Shown: piece after piece, positions 1 through 6,056 of the stretch
Layout of the letters: each line of letters starts with the position of its first letter
How positions within the stretch are numbered: the first letter of the stretch is position 1
Assembly: GCA_965370555.1 (NCBI GenBank)
Contig: CBDUVB010000044.1
Span: 1-15,121 of the forward strand
From: JAJOKK01 sp965370555
GTDB taxonomy: Bacteria > Bipolaricaulota > Bipolaricaulia > UBA7950 > UBA9294
Reading direction: 5' to 3'
DNA length: 15,121 bases
The notes under the pieces: generated by a model
What the model saw: only the letters and a program-made list of their open reading frames with translations
Database searches by the model: none
What the model was told of the DNA's origin: nothing
Translations under genes and position numbers: made by a program

Positions 1-38
1 GCACGATCGGTTGCGCTACGGTACACTCCAGATAGAGT

Positions 39-254
39 ATGAATAGCGATCGAGTAACCCTGAAGATTCCACGACCGCTCTATGAGAAAATAAAAGCGGT
101 CATCGACGACACCGGCTACCGCAGTGTCAATGAGTTTGTAGTCTACGTGTTGCGAGACCTGATGGCCGGGCAGCCCCAGGAAGGCCAGCTCAGACTGACC
201 GAACAAGAGGTTCAGATTGTGCGGGACCGGCTGCGCAAACTCGGCTACCTATGA
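39..254 (+). CDS. Small ribbon-helix-helix (CopG-like) protein
   Basis: A 71-residue protein. The N-terminus (RVTLKIPRPLYEKI, residues 5-18) reads as the beta strand and first helix of a ribbon-helix-helix domain. A second helix follows in GYRSVNEFVVYVLRDLM. The C-terminal third (LTEQEVQIVRDRLRKLGYL) looks like an extra amphipathic helix. RHH proteins usually dimerise and bind DNA operators. An in-frame TAG at 33-35 rules out a longer start, so ATG 39 is the likely start although no strong ribosome site precedes it. The stop overlaps the cysC start (ATGA, 251-254), so the gene is translationally linked to sulfate activation. It may autoregulate that unit, or be a small partner of the enzymes; the sequence does not decide. 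The family call is from motif pattern only. Confidence 0.75.
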   Translation: MNSDRVTLKIPRPLYEKIKAVIDDTGYRSVNEFVVYVLRDLMAGQPQEGQLRLTEQEVQIVRDRLRKLGYL

Positions 255-862
255 ACGAAGGACAGCAGAGGAGAAACGAGGTGCACGAAGGATTTGTCGT
301 CTGGTTTACCGGCCTCTCCGGTTCGGGGAAGACAACATTGGCAATGACCGTTGAGGAGGAGCTTCACGCACGTGGAGTACGCTATGTGCAGCGGCTGGAC
401 GGCGATGTGGTCAGGCAGGACCTGACACGCGACCTCGGCTTCTCCAAGGAGGATCGCGATGAGAACATCCACCGCGTCACATTCGTTGCGGAACTCCTCA
501 GCAAGAACGGGGTGGCCACCACCTGTTCGTTCATCTCCCCGTACCGGAAAGCGCGCGCGACCGCCCGCGAGCGCTGCCACAACCTCATCGAGGTCTACAC
601 GCAGTGTGAGCTTGAGACGTTGATCGAACGCGACCCAAAGGGGCTCTACAAGAAGGCCCTCGCCGGGGAGATCACCGGTTTCACCGGGATCGACGATCCG
701 TACGAAGAGCCGATCGATCCGGAGATCGTCGTACATACCGACCGAGAGACGGTCGATGAGTCCACAAACACGATCCTTTCCTACCTGGAAAGGAGGGGTT
801 TCATCCCCACAACGGTGGCAGCGTCGCGTGAGGCACCGGCTTCCACACGAGGGGTTCGATGA
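251..862 (+). CDS. cysC: Adenylyl-sulfate (APS) kinase
   Basis: Phosphorylates adenosine 5'-phosphosulfate (APS) with ATP to give PAPS, in the cytoplasm. The P-loop GLSGSGKT lies at residues 21-28. It is followed by LDGDVVRQDL, the family's substrate motif, then GFSKEDRDENIHRV, FISPYRKARATAR and a C-terminal lid region with DPKGLYKKALAGEITGFTG and DDPYEEP. All are characteristic of APS kinase rather than of other P-loop kinases. At 203 residues it is a normal stand-alone enzyme, with about 18 polar residues after the last conserved segment. The start overlaps the upstream RHH gene by four bases, and the end overlaps sat in the same way, so it is the middle gene of a coupled trio. No fused sulfurylase domain is present. 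Function is firmly assigned; whether PAPS goes to reduction or to sulfotransferases is not shown here. Confidence 0.96.
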   Translation: MNEGQQRRNEVHEGFVVWFTGLSGSGKTTLAMTVEEELHARGVRYVQRLDGDVVRQDLTRDLGFSKEDRDENIHRVTFVAELLSKNGVATTCSFISPYRKARATARERCHNLIEVYTQCELETLIERDPKGLYKKALAGEITGFTGIDDPYEEPIDPEIVVHTDRETVDESTNTILSYLERRGFIPTTVAASREAPASTRGVR

Positions 863-2016
863 TCGCCCCGCACGGCGGAACCCTGATCGCGCGCATCTCA
901 GAAGGCCATAAGAGGGAGGAGTGGCTCACAAGGATCTCCGGCCTCGCTACGATCCCCCTCACTTATTTTGCTCTCTCCGAACTAGACAACATCGCCTGCG
1001 GGCTCTACAGCCCGCTCACCGGGTACATGACCTCGGAGGCCTACGAGAGCGTGCTCGAGGAGATGCGTCTTCCCGATGGAACGGTATGGCCGATCCCGAT
1101 CGTCCTTCCCGTCGAAGCGAGCCTCGCCAAGACCCTACCACGCGGTGGCTGGGCAGCGCTTCAAGGAGGGAACGGCGTCACCTACGGCGTGATGAGGGTA
1201 GAGGAGATCTTCGAGCGAGAAGTAGAGCGGGAAGCGCAGGCCGTCTACGGGACGACCGAGCGAGCGCACCCCGGGGTCGCCCGCCTATATCGCGGTCCGC
1301 AGATGCTGGTCGGAGGCGAGATCCATCTCCTCACCCGTGCCCCGATTCCCACCGCACCCGAGTACCACCTCGATCCCGTGAGAACACGTCAACGCTTTCA
1401 GGAGAAGGGGTGGAAGACAATCGTCGCCTTCCAGACACGCAATCCCATCCACCGCGCGCACGAGTATCTGCAGAAGTGCGCCCTGGAGATGGTCGACGGT
1501 CTGTTCATCAACCCACTTGTCGGCGAGACCAAAGAAGGAGACATTCCCGCCTCGGTGCGGATGGACTGCTACCTGACACTGATGAAACACTACTTTCCAG
1601 ACGATCGCGTGATACTCGGAACCTTCCCTGCACCGATGCGCTACGCCGGGCCGCGGGAGGCGATCTTCCACGCCATCTGCCGGATGAACTACGGGTGCAC
1701 GCACATAATCATCGGGCGTGATCACGCCGGCGTCGGAAGCTACTACGACACCTACGCCGCACAAGAGATCTTCGAGCGCTTCTCAAAGGAGGAGATCGGG
1801 ATCGTCCCATTGAAATTTGAGCACGCCTTCTACTGCAAGACGTGTGGCCAGATGGCCACAAGCAAGACCTGCCCGCATGGAAAAGACGAGCACGTCTTCC
1901 TCTCCGGGACCAAGGTGCGCGAGATGTTGCAGGAAGGGGAGGACCTGCCCGCAGCGTTCACCCGCCCAGAAGTGGCAGCGATCCTCCAGAGATGGGCGAT
2001 AAGCAACAAGCAATAA
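859..2016 (+). CDS. sat: Sulfate adenylyltransferase (ATP sulfurylase)
   Basis: Joins sulfate and ATP to APS and pyrophosphate; the enzyme is reversible. At 385 residues it is the monofunctional Sat type, not the CysDN heterodimer. It has the N-terminal PUA-like part (LSELDNIACGLYSPLTGYM), the nucleotide motif QTRNPIHRAHE at 192-202 with its HxxH, the GRDHAG loop at 286-291, and the late motif LSGTKVREML. Cys326, Cys329 and Cys338 with a nearby His (340 or 345) form the zinc site seen in Thermus and archaeal-type enzymes. The ATG overlaps the cysC stop (ATGA, 859-862). Sat supplies the substrate for the neighbouring CysC, so the pair makes PAPS. No APS or PAPS reductase is in view, so assimilation, sulfation or a dissimilatory role cannot be separated. 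It ends 43 bases before the convergent epimerase gene. Confidence 0.96.
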   Translation: MIAPHGGTLIARISEGHKREEWLTRISGLATIPLTYFALSELDNIACGLYSPLTGYMTSEAYESVLEEMRLPDGTVWPIPIVLPVEASLAKTLPRGGWAALQGGNGVTYGVMRVEEIFEREVEREAQAVYGTTERAHPGVARLYRGPQMLVGGEIHLLTRAPIPTAPEYHLDPVRTRQRFQEKGWKTIVAFQTRNPIHRAHEYLQKCALEMVDGLFINPLVGETKEGDIPASVRMDCYLTLMKHYFPDDRVILGTFPAPMRYAGPREAIFHAICRMNYGCTHIIIGRDHAGVGSYYDTYAAQEIFERFSKEEIGIVPLKFEHAFYCKTCGQMATSKTCPHGKDEHVFLSGTKVREMLQEGEDLPAAFTRPEVAAILQRWAISNKQ

Positions 2017-2059
2017 GAAAAGTTCCCTGAATACCCCTAACCCTGTTACCCGTCACTCA

Positions 2060-2983
2060 TTACCCTATATCCAGCAATCTCCTCAAGCCCTCGTGTAAGG
2101 AACCGGGAACGATATCGAGCATGCGGCGGGCCTTCTCAATACCGGCCCACGATTCGCGCACGTCTCCCAGACGTTCAGGGAGGAATCTGATCTTTGGTTC
2201 ACGTCCGCTCACCTCGCCAAGGAGAGAGATCAGGTCAAGGAGTGATACAGGTTTTCCGCTTCCCACGTTGAACACTTCTCCATCAATCCTATCCCTTGCG
2301 GCGGCTTGCATGTTCACCTCGACAACGGATGAGACAGGAATGAAATCCCGCGTCTGCTTTCCATCTCCGTATACAGGGAGCGGTTCGCCCGCGTTGAGAC
2401 ACTCGACAAACTTGGGGATGACTGCAGCGTAGGGGGAATCGGAATCCTGGCGCAAACCGAAGACGTTGAAGTACCGCAACGATACGGTCGATAACCCGTA
2501 GACCGGCCAGAATGCGCGGCAGAGGTGCTCCCCTGCAAGCTTGGAGACCGCATACGGTGAGCAAGGATCTGGCTCCATCTCCTCGCGCTTCGGAAGCTGG
2601 GGACCACCTCCGTAGACCGAGGAGGAACTCGCGTAGACGACCCTGCGTACGCCAGCATCACGCGCGGCAAGAAGGACGTTCAGCGTCCCCGTAGCGTTCA
2701 CATCGTGCGTTGTCGACGGGTCTTCCACCGAGAGTGGCACCGAAGCGAGCGCCGCGTGGTGGAAGACAACCTCGACCCCTTTCATAGCCTGGCTAACGAC
2801 TGCACGATCCCGCAGGTCGCCTTGGATGAACTCAACACTATCTTTCACCGCGCTCAGGTTCTCCAACCGCCCGGTCGCCAGGTTGTCGAGCACCCGCACA
2901 CGTTCGCCACGCGTCACCAACGCCTCAACAAGATGAGAGCCAATAAAACCTGCCCCGCCGGTCACCAACTGAACTGTCGCCAT
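2060..2983 (-). CDS. NAD-dependent sugar-nucleotide epimerase (GalE/WbpP-like)
   Basis: An extended short-chain dehydrogenase of 307 residues. The N-terminal NAD-binding motif is GGAGFIG at 9-15, and the catalytic pair is Tyr144/Lys148 in SPYAVSK with a serine run in YASSSSVYG. The segment RYFNVFGLRQDSDSPYAAVIPKF resembles UDP-GlcNAc/UDP-Glc 4-epimerases of the WbpP type. It likely interconverts a UDP-hexose, supplying building blocks for surface polysaccharide. The start at 2983 is chosen over an in-frame one at 3019 because the protein then begins right at the Rossmann strand and a GAAGGA ribosome site lies 6 bases upstream. It is divergent from the Wzz gene. A dehydratase or another NDP-sugar epimerase is possible, since substrate cannot be read from sequence alone. 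Confidence 0.9.
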   Translation of the reverse strand: MATVQLVTGGAGFIGSHLVEALVTRGERVRVLDNLATGRLENLSAVKDSVEFIQGDLRDRAVVSQAMKGVEVVFHHAALASVPLSVEDPSTTHDVNATGTLNVLLAARDAGVRRVVYASSSSVYGGGPQLPKREEMEPDPCSPYAVSKLAGEHLCRAFWPVYGLSTVSLRYFNVFGLRQDSDSPYAAVIPKFVECLNAGEPLPVYGDGKQTRDFIPVSSVVEVNMQAAARDRIDGEVFNVGSGKPVSLLDLISLLGEVSGREPKIRFLPERLGDVRESWAGIEKARRMLDIVPGSLHEGLRRLLDIG

Positions 2984-2989
2984 AACCAA

Positions 2990-2995
2990 TCCTTC
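2990..2995 (-). promoter_or_regulatory. Ribosome binding site of the epimerase gene
   Basis: GAAGGA on the minus strand, 6 bases before the ATG at 2983. It decides the start against the longer in-frame ATG/GTG options. Confidence 0.65.
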
Positions 2996-3046
2996 TCTTT
3001 CATCCCTTTGCCGCAGCAATCGCCCATCCCCGCTCGAACATCTCTT

Positions 3047-3075
3047 ACGATAACGCCGCCTACAGCCGATATCAA
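3047..3075 (-). promoter_or_regulatory. Candidate sigma-70 promoter for the epimerase gene
   Basis: On the minus strand, TTGATA (3070-3075) and TATCGT (3047-3052) are separated by 17 bases. This sits in the divergent intergenic stretch about 65 bases before the ATG. The -35 is good and the -10 moderate; called by eye only. Confidence 0.4.
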
Positions 3076-3090
3076 TAAACCGCTATTCCC

Positions 3091-3120
3091 TTGACCTCGA
3101 ACCATGGTATCGGTTAGAAA
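3091..3120 (+). promoter_or_regulatory. Candidate promoter for the wzz-like gene
   Basis: TTGACC (3091-3096) and TAGAAA (3115-3120) are 18 bases apart. Transcription would start near 3127, leaving a very short leader that just contains the ribosome site. The -10 is weak, so this is tentative. Confidence 0.35.
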
Positions 3121-3127
3121 TAGGGAA

Positions 3128-3134
3128 AAGGAGG
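3128..3134 (+). promoter_or_regulatory. Strong ribosome binding site of the wzz-like gene
   Basis: AAGGAGG five bases before ATG 3140. It settles the start at 3140 rather than the in-frame ATG at 3104, which lacks such a site. Confidence 0.8.
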
Positions 3135-3139
3135 AACTA

Positions 3140-3916
3140 ATGGATGAGTACGAGGTCGAGTTGATCGATTACCTGCGCGTCATCTGGAAAGGAAAGTGGA
3201 TTATCCTCGCGAGTCTCGTGATTGCGTTAGCGGTCACCGCCAGCATCATGTGGACACGACCGAACGAGTATGCGGGAACGGTTAATTATCGCCTGTACGA
3301 ATCTCTTTCGATGTTTGGAATCACCGGACTGGATAAACAAGAACTACTGAACACCGTGATGGACTTTCACGACTCTTTTTTGGATGATGGCCTCACACTC
3401 ACGGCCAAGGTCCAGAATGACCGTGTTCAGGTGACGCTCTCCAAAGCCACCTCAGCAAAGACTCTTGCAGAGGAATTCGATCGTCTCATCTCTCTGGTGA
3501 GAGACCACTTGAACCTGTACGTGGAGAAGAAAGTCACACAAGCAATCTTCAACACATCGATTCATATCAATCAACTAACGCGTCAACACGACACCCTAAA
3601 AGAGGAAATAGACGCGCTTGACTCTCCAGATCCGGAGGATCCTCTATACACCTATCTGGCACAGAAGACCATCAACATCGAAGCACAACTCGTGCAAGAA
3701 CAAGTGAATCTCGAGATGCTCCAGGGCGCTGACCTAACCAAGTTCTTCACCTTGGAGACACTGGGGACGCCAGTCGTCTCCAAAATCGGACCCAACCGAG
3801 AGATGTCACTCGCCGTTGCCGGGGTCCTCGGGCTCTTCTGCGGGGTGCTTCTCGCTTTTTTTATTCATTACCTCATGGGTGTACAAGAGAAGGAACTGGG
3901 GAAGAAGAGTCACTGA
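3140..3916 (+). CDS. Wzz-type polysaccharide chain-length determinant / co-polymerase
   Basis: A 258-residue inner-membrane protein with Wzz topology. A short cytoplasmic start (EVELIDYLRVIWKGKW) is followed by a membrane helix at about residues 20-38, then a periplasmic region of about 170 residues rich in charged helices (likely coiled coil around HINQLTRQHDTLKEEIDAL). A proline-containing segment (GTPVVSKIGPNR) comes next, then a second membrane helix (MSLAVAGVLGLFCGVLLAFF). Such proteins set the length of O-antigen or exopolysaccharide chains. There is no C-terminal tyrosine kinase domain. The gene is AT-richer than its neighbours (about 40% GC in 3541-3600), which may mark transfer of polysaccharide genes. 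No Wzy or Wzx is in view. The end overlaps the convergent beta-helix gene by 7 bases. Confidence 0.82.
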   Translation: MDEYEVELIDYLRVIWKGKWIILASLVIALAVTASIMWTRPNEYAGTVNYRLYESLSMFGITGLDKQELLNTVMDFHDSFLDDGLTLTAKVQNDRVQVTLSKATSAKTLAEEFDRLISLVRDHLNLYVEKKVTQAIFNTSIHINQLTRQHDTLKEEIDALDSPDPEDPLYTYLAQKTINIEAQLVQEQVNLEMLQGADLTKFFTLETLGTPVVSKIGPNREMSLAVAGVLGLFCGVLLAFFIHYLMGVQEKELGKKSH

Positions 3917-4671
3917 TCCTTCCGATACACGTCGACGAGACGGTTTCCGGAGATAACGTTGTCACTCATCTCTACATTTAAGACATTGCTCCCGATGTGT
4001 ACCCCTTCCTTGTTCCCGGTGATCGTGCACCAGGTAATGATGAGGTTCTCGACGCCCTGCACCTCGATCCCGAAGCTCCCGTTGTTGAGAACCTCGCAGT
4101 TCTCCACCCGAAACTCCCTGATCTCGCCCCGCGGGCCGATGACGTGGATCCCCATCCATTCGTTATCCTCAACGAGGCAGTTGCGAATAGTTATTCGATT
4201 GACTACCTCGCGGTTGACCTCGATCCCGTGCCCACTGGAGTAATGCTTACGCGGACCGGTCACCGCGATACGATCGAGGATAATCCCATCGGCGTCGATC
4301 TCCACCGTCCCCCAGATTTCGGCCATCTCCTCCGCGTCCGGCTCGGTGGTTATCGTGATCCCTGGGGCAAAGACCCACAGATCGGCTTTGTATTGCCCTG
4401 GTGAAAGAATGAGCATGTCGCCGGGATGCGCCTCGATGCGCATATTGAACCAATCAGCATCGCGAAAGCCACTGCTTCCTGGCCAGGCCTGAAATTCCAG
4501 GGGAACAAGTTCATCTTCTCCACGTATCTGTTCGTAGAACGACTCAGCAATGAGGACGGTACCGGAAAGAGGTTTGCCATCCGGGAGGTGAATCTCTTCG
4601 GAAAGAACGGAAAGACCAATCAAACTGGCAAAGATGCATCCCATAATGGCGAATCCTAGCAAGCGTTTCAT
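3910..4671 (-). CDS. Secreted right-handed beta-helix repeat protein
   Basis: 253 residues. A signal peptide (KR, then a hydrophobic core to about residue 24) indicates export. Residues 25-95 carry a non-repeat part. From about residue 95 on, the chain shows repeated short strand-turn units (ITIRNCLVEDNEWMGIHV, FRVENCEVLNNGSFGIEV, LIITWCTITGNKEGVHIG), the pattern of parallel beta-helix proteins of the pectate-lyase/NosD (PbH1) kind. Such folds occur in polysaccharide lyases, epimerases and surface adhesins. I see no catalytic signature, so function is open. The start at 4671 has an AAGGAGG site 8 bases upstream. Its place beside Wzz and an epimerase suggests a role on cell-surface carbohydrate, but that is inference. 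It is transcribed toward wzz and overlaps its 3' end. Confidence 0.8.
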   Translation of the reverse strand: MKRLLGFAIMGCIFASLIGLSVLSEEIHLPDGKPLSGTVLIAESFYEQIRGEDELVPLEFQAWPGSSGFRDADWFNMRIEAHPGDMLILSPGQYKADLWVFAPGITITTEPDAEEMAEIWGTVEIDADGIILDRIAVTGPRKHYSSGHGIEVNREVVNRITIRNCLVEDNEWMGIHVIGPRGEIREFRVENCEVLNNGSFGIEVQGVENLIITWCTITGNKEGVHIGSNVLNVEMSDNVISGNRLVDVYRKDQ

Positions 4672-4841
4672 AGGTTAAACCTCCTTACTACCCAGTTTAG
4701 ACGGAGAATATAAACATAACAAGCGACACAGTGATCCACCAAAGGCCAGCATCGGCCATCCGTCTGCGACAGACAGGCAAACTCCGGCGCTCGTGAACGG
4801 GTGGTGAGAGAATCCACGGCGGGGATAAGTGAATAAGGAAA
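4672..4841. other. Intergenic stretch between beta-helix gene and tRNA terminator
   Basis: No confident gene. It holds the beta-helix gene's AAGGAGG site next to 4671, an AT-rich patch around 4705-4720 that could supply its promoter (no clean -35/-10 pair), and a small perfect hairpin GTCTG-CGA-CAGAC at 4762-4774 without a T-run. Confidence 0.5.
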
Positions 4842-4862
4842 CCCTGTGGCAAGACCACAGGG
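4842..4862 (-). terminator. Probable terminator of the tRNA-Cys/tRNA-Val unit
   Basis: A perfect 8-bp stem (CCCTGTGG / CCACAGGG) with a 5-base loop, lying 59 bases after the 3' end of tRNA-Val. On the minus strand it is followed by TTTCCTTATT, an imperfect T-run. The stem is strong and the tail only moderate. Confidence 0.6.
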
Positions 4863-4921
4863 AATCTCAAGTTGAATGGTTAAGGGAGAACATGAAAACA
4901 CCCGTGATCGATGCTGCGGGC

Positions 4922-4997
4922 TGGTGGGTGGTAGAGGACTCGAACCTCTGGCCTCATGCACGTCAAGCATGCGCTCTCCCAGCTGAGCTAACCACCC
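4922..4997 (-). tRNA. tRNA-Val (anticodon GAC)
   Basis: A full cloverleaf on the minus strand. The acceptor stem is GGGTGGT/ACCACCC, the D arm GCTC...GAGC, the anticodon stem CATGC/GCATG with loop TTGACGT (anticodon GAC), and the T arm AGAGG-TTCGAGT-CCTCT. The discriminator base is A, and the 3' CCA is encoded in the genome (4922-4924). It reads GUC and, by wobble, GUU valine codons. It lies 15 bases after tRNA-Cys and is probably cotranscribed with it. Confidence 0.96.
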
Positions 4998-5012
4998 ATG
5001 TATGACTACGAG

Positions 5013-5084
5013 AGGCGGCGAGCGGATTCGAACCGCTGAATCAGGGATTTGCAGTCCCTTGCCTTTCCACTTGGCTACGCCGCC
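5013..5084 (-). tRNA. tRNA-Cys (anticodon GCA)
   Basis: A full cloverleaf on the minus strand. The acceptor stem is GGCGGCG/CGCCGCC, the anticodon stem AGGGA/TCCCT with loop CTGCAAA (anticodon GCA), and the T arm AGCGG-TTCGAAT-CCGCT. The discriminator is T (U73), a known cysteine identity element. The 3' CCA is not encoded (CTC follows), so CCA must be added by nucleotidyltransferase, unlike its valine neighbour. First gene after the promoter at 5096-5124. Confidence 0.96.
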
Positions 5085-5095
5085 AAGCAGGAAAG

Positions 5096-5124
5096 ATTAT
5101 AGAGGCTCACGTAGGCTCCGTCAA
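5096..5124 (-). promoter_or_regulatory. Near-consensus sigma-70 promoter of the tRNA unit
   Basis: On the minus strand, TTGACG (5119-5124), a 17-base spacer and a perfect TATAAT (5096-5101). The -10 box ends 11 bases before tRNA-Cys, so the 5' leader would be only a few bases. Strength and position fit a stable-RNA promoter. Confidence 0.85.
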
Positions 5125-5416
5125 CGAAACGACCAAAGATTCCGCGGAGATCTTAGGAGTGGCTCCTCGCTGTTTCACTCAGCATTGAGCTTGCACCTTT
5201 GCGATAAGGAAGCCAGAAAGCCATGAGAAATCCAGTAACGCATAATTCAAGGTCCGCAGGGCTCGTAGGATCAATATTGTGAACTCTCCTGGATTCCTGG
5301 CTTCCTAATAGGTTTGAAGACCCACAGGGTCACGGTAATTCGAAGGTTCTGATTTGCCTTCACAGGCGCCTTCTTCACCTGATTGTCCACACCGGACAAG
5401 AAGAACACCAAAGTGA
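5125..5416. other. Gene-poor stretch between tRNA promoter and methyltransferase end
   Basis: No confident gene. On the minus strand an open frame at 5271-5498 overlaps the methyltransferase end and contains one hydrophobic segment; it is discussed as a finding. Small hairpins are TTGTCC-ACACC-GGACAA at 5383-5399 and GACCC-ACA-GGGTC at 5319-5331. Neither is followed by a T-run on the minus strand, so no clear terminator closes the atp operon. A 10-bp inverted repeat (AGGAAGCCAG, 5207-5216; CTGGCTTCCT, 5297-5306) spans part of it. Confidence 0.5.
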
Positions 5417-6049
5417 TCAGTGCCGCAAGGAGAGGAGGTAGGTGAAATCGACTCCGTTGTCGTCGATCTGCGCTTTTGCTCCAAGCTCTTTCTCGCAACG
5501 AACAGCGAGTTTCTCGGGGACGGTGGTGAACTTGAGGCCCTCCTTTCGTCCCGGCGCGAGGTGAGAGAGGACGATCCCCACGCGGCAGGCAGAGAAAATC
5601 TTTTCGATGATCTCCATCATCGTCGCTACCGGATCCTCCCCGATTGGGTAGCCGAGGACGCTCAGGATGTAACCGGTGTCGAAGCTTCCCGGTGTAAAGG
5701 GATCGATCAGGATATCCCGCACCTCAAAGGAGGCGCACCCTTTCCCCGCGAAGCGACGACCCGCCTCCGTCACCATATGCTCGCTGACATCGATCCCGTG
5801 ATAGCTGTCGTAGGAGAGGCTTGTCTCCTCGATGTAGTCGATGAGGTGGCCGAGGCCACAGCCGAGGTCGAGGACCTTGCCGGACGGTGGAAGGAGAGAG
5901 GTTGCCCGCGCAAACAGGCGGCGCTGCGCCTCCGTCCCCGAGTACTCGAGGGCCATCATATCCTCCCCAGAGAAGATGGTATAGCGTGCGTCGTAGAACG
6001 CCCCACAGGAGGCGGGATCGGGAAACCCCGCCGGGGTATAGCGGAACAT
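5417..6049 (-). CDS. Class I SAM-dependent methyltransferase
   Basis: 210 residues with a standard Rossmann methyltransferase core. Motif I is VLDLGCGLG at 59-67, the acidic end of strand 2 is in YHGIDVSEHMV (84-93), and a motif II/III-like region is FDTGYILSVLGYP (123-135). The substrate is unknown; the fold resembles small-molecule and ubiquinone/trans-aconitate-type methyltransferases. ATG 6049 is chosen because it lies 7 bases after the atpD stop. The open frame extends further into atpD but there its translation is low-complexity and arginine-rich. The ribosome site is weak, so translation may be coupled to atpD. It occupies the position where atpC normally lies. Cys15, Cys64, Cys105, Cys155 and Cys185 show no metal-site pattern. 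Confidence 0.85.
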   Translation of the reverse strand: MFRYTPAGFPDPASCGAFYDARYTIFSGEDMMALEYSGTEAQRRLFARATSLLPPSGKVLDLGCGLGHLIDYIEETSLSYDSYHGIDVSEHMVTEAGRRFAGKGCASFEVRDILIDPFTPGSFDTGYILSVLGYPIGEDPVATMMEIIEKIFSACRVGIVLSHLAPGRKEGLKFTTVPEKLAVRCEKELGAKAQIDDNGVDFTYLLSLRH

Positions 6050-6056
6050 CCGTTTC

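Noticed and set aside
921..1721. Second plus-strand frame of 266 codons inside sat
   Set aside because: Overlaps sat entirely, Arg/Ser/Pro-rich, no motif.
4762..4774. GTCTG-CGA-CAGAC hairpin as a terminator or repeat element
   Set aside because: Short, no T-run on either side and no second copy seen in the window.
4668..4970. Minus-strand frame of 100 codons before the beta-helix gene
   Set aside because: Runs through the tRNA-Val gene and the terminator hairpin; no protein features.
5319..5331. GACCC-ACA-GGGTC hairpin as terminator of the atp operon
   Set aside because: Only 5 bp of stem and no T-run on the minus strand.
5383..5399. TTGTCC-ACACC-GGACAA hairpin as terminator after the methyltransferase
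   Set aside because: Good stem of 6 bp, but followed by TCAGGTGAAG on the minus strand, with no T-run.
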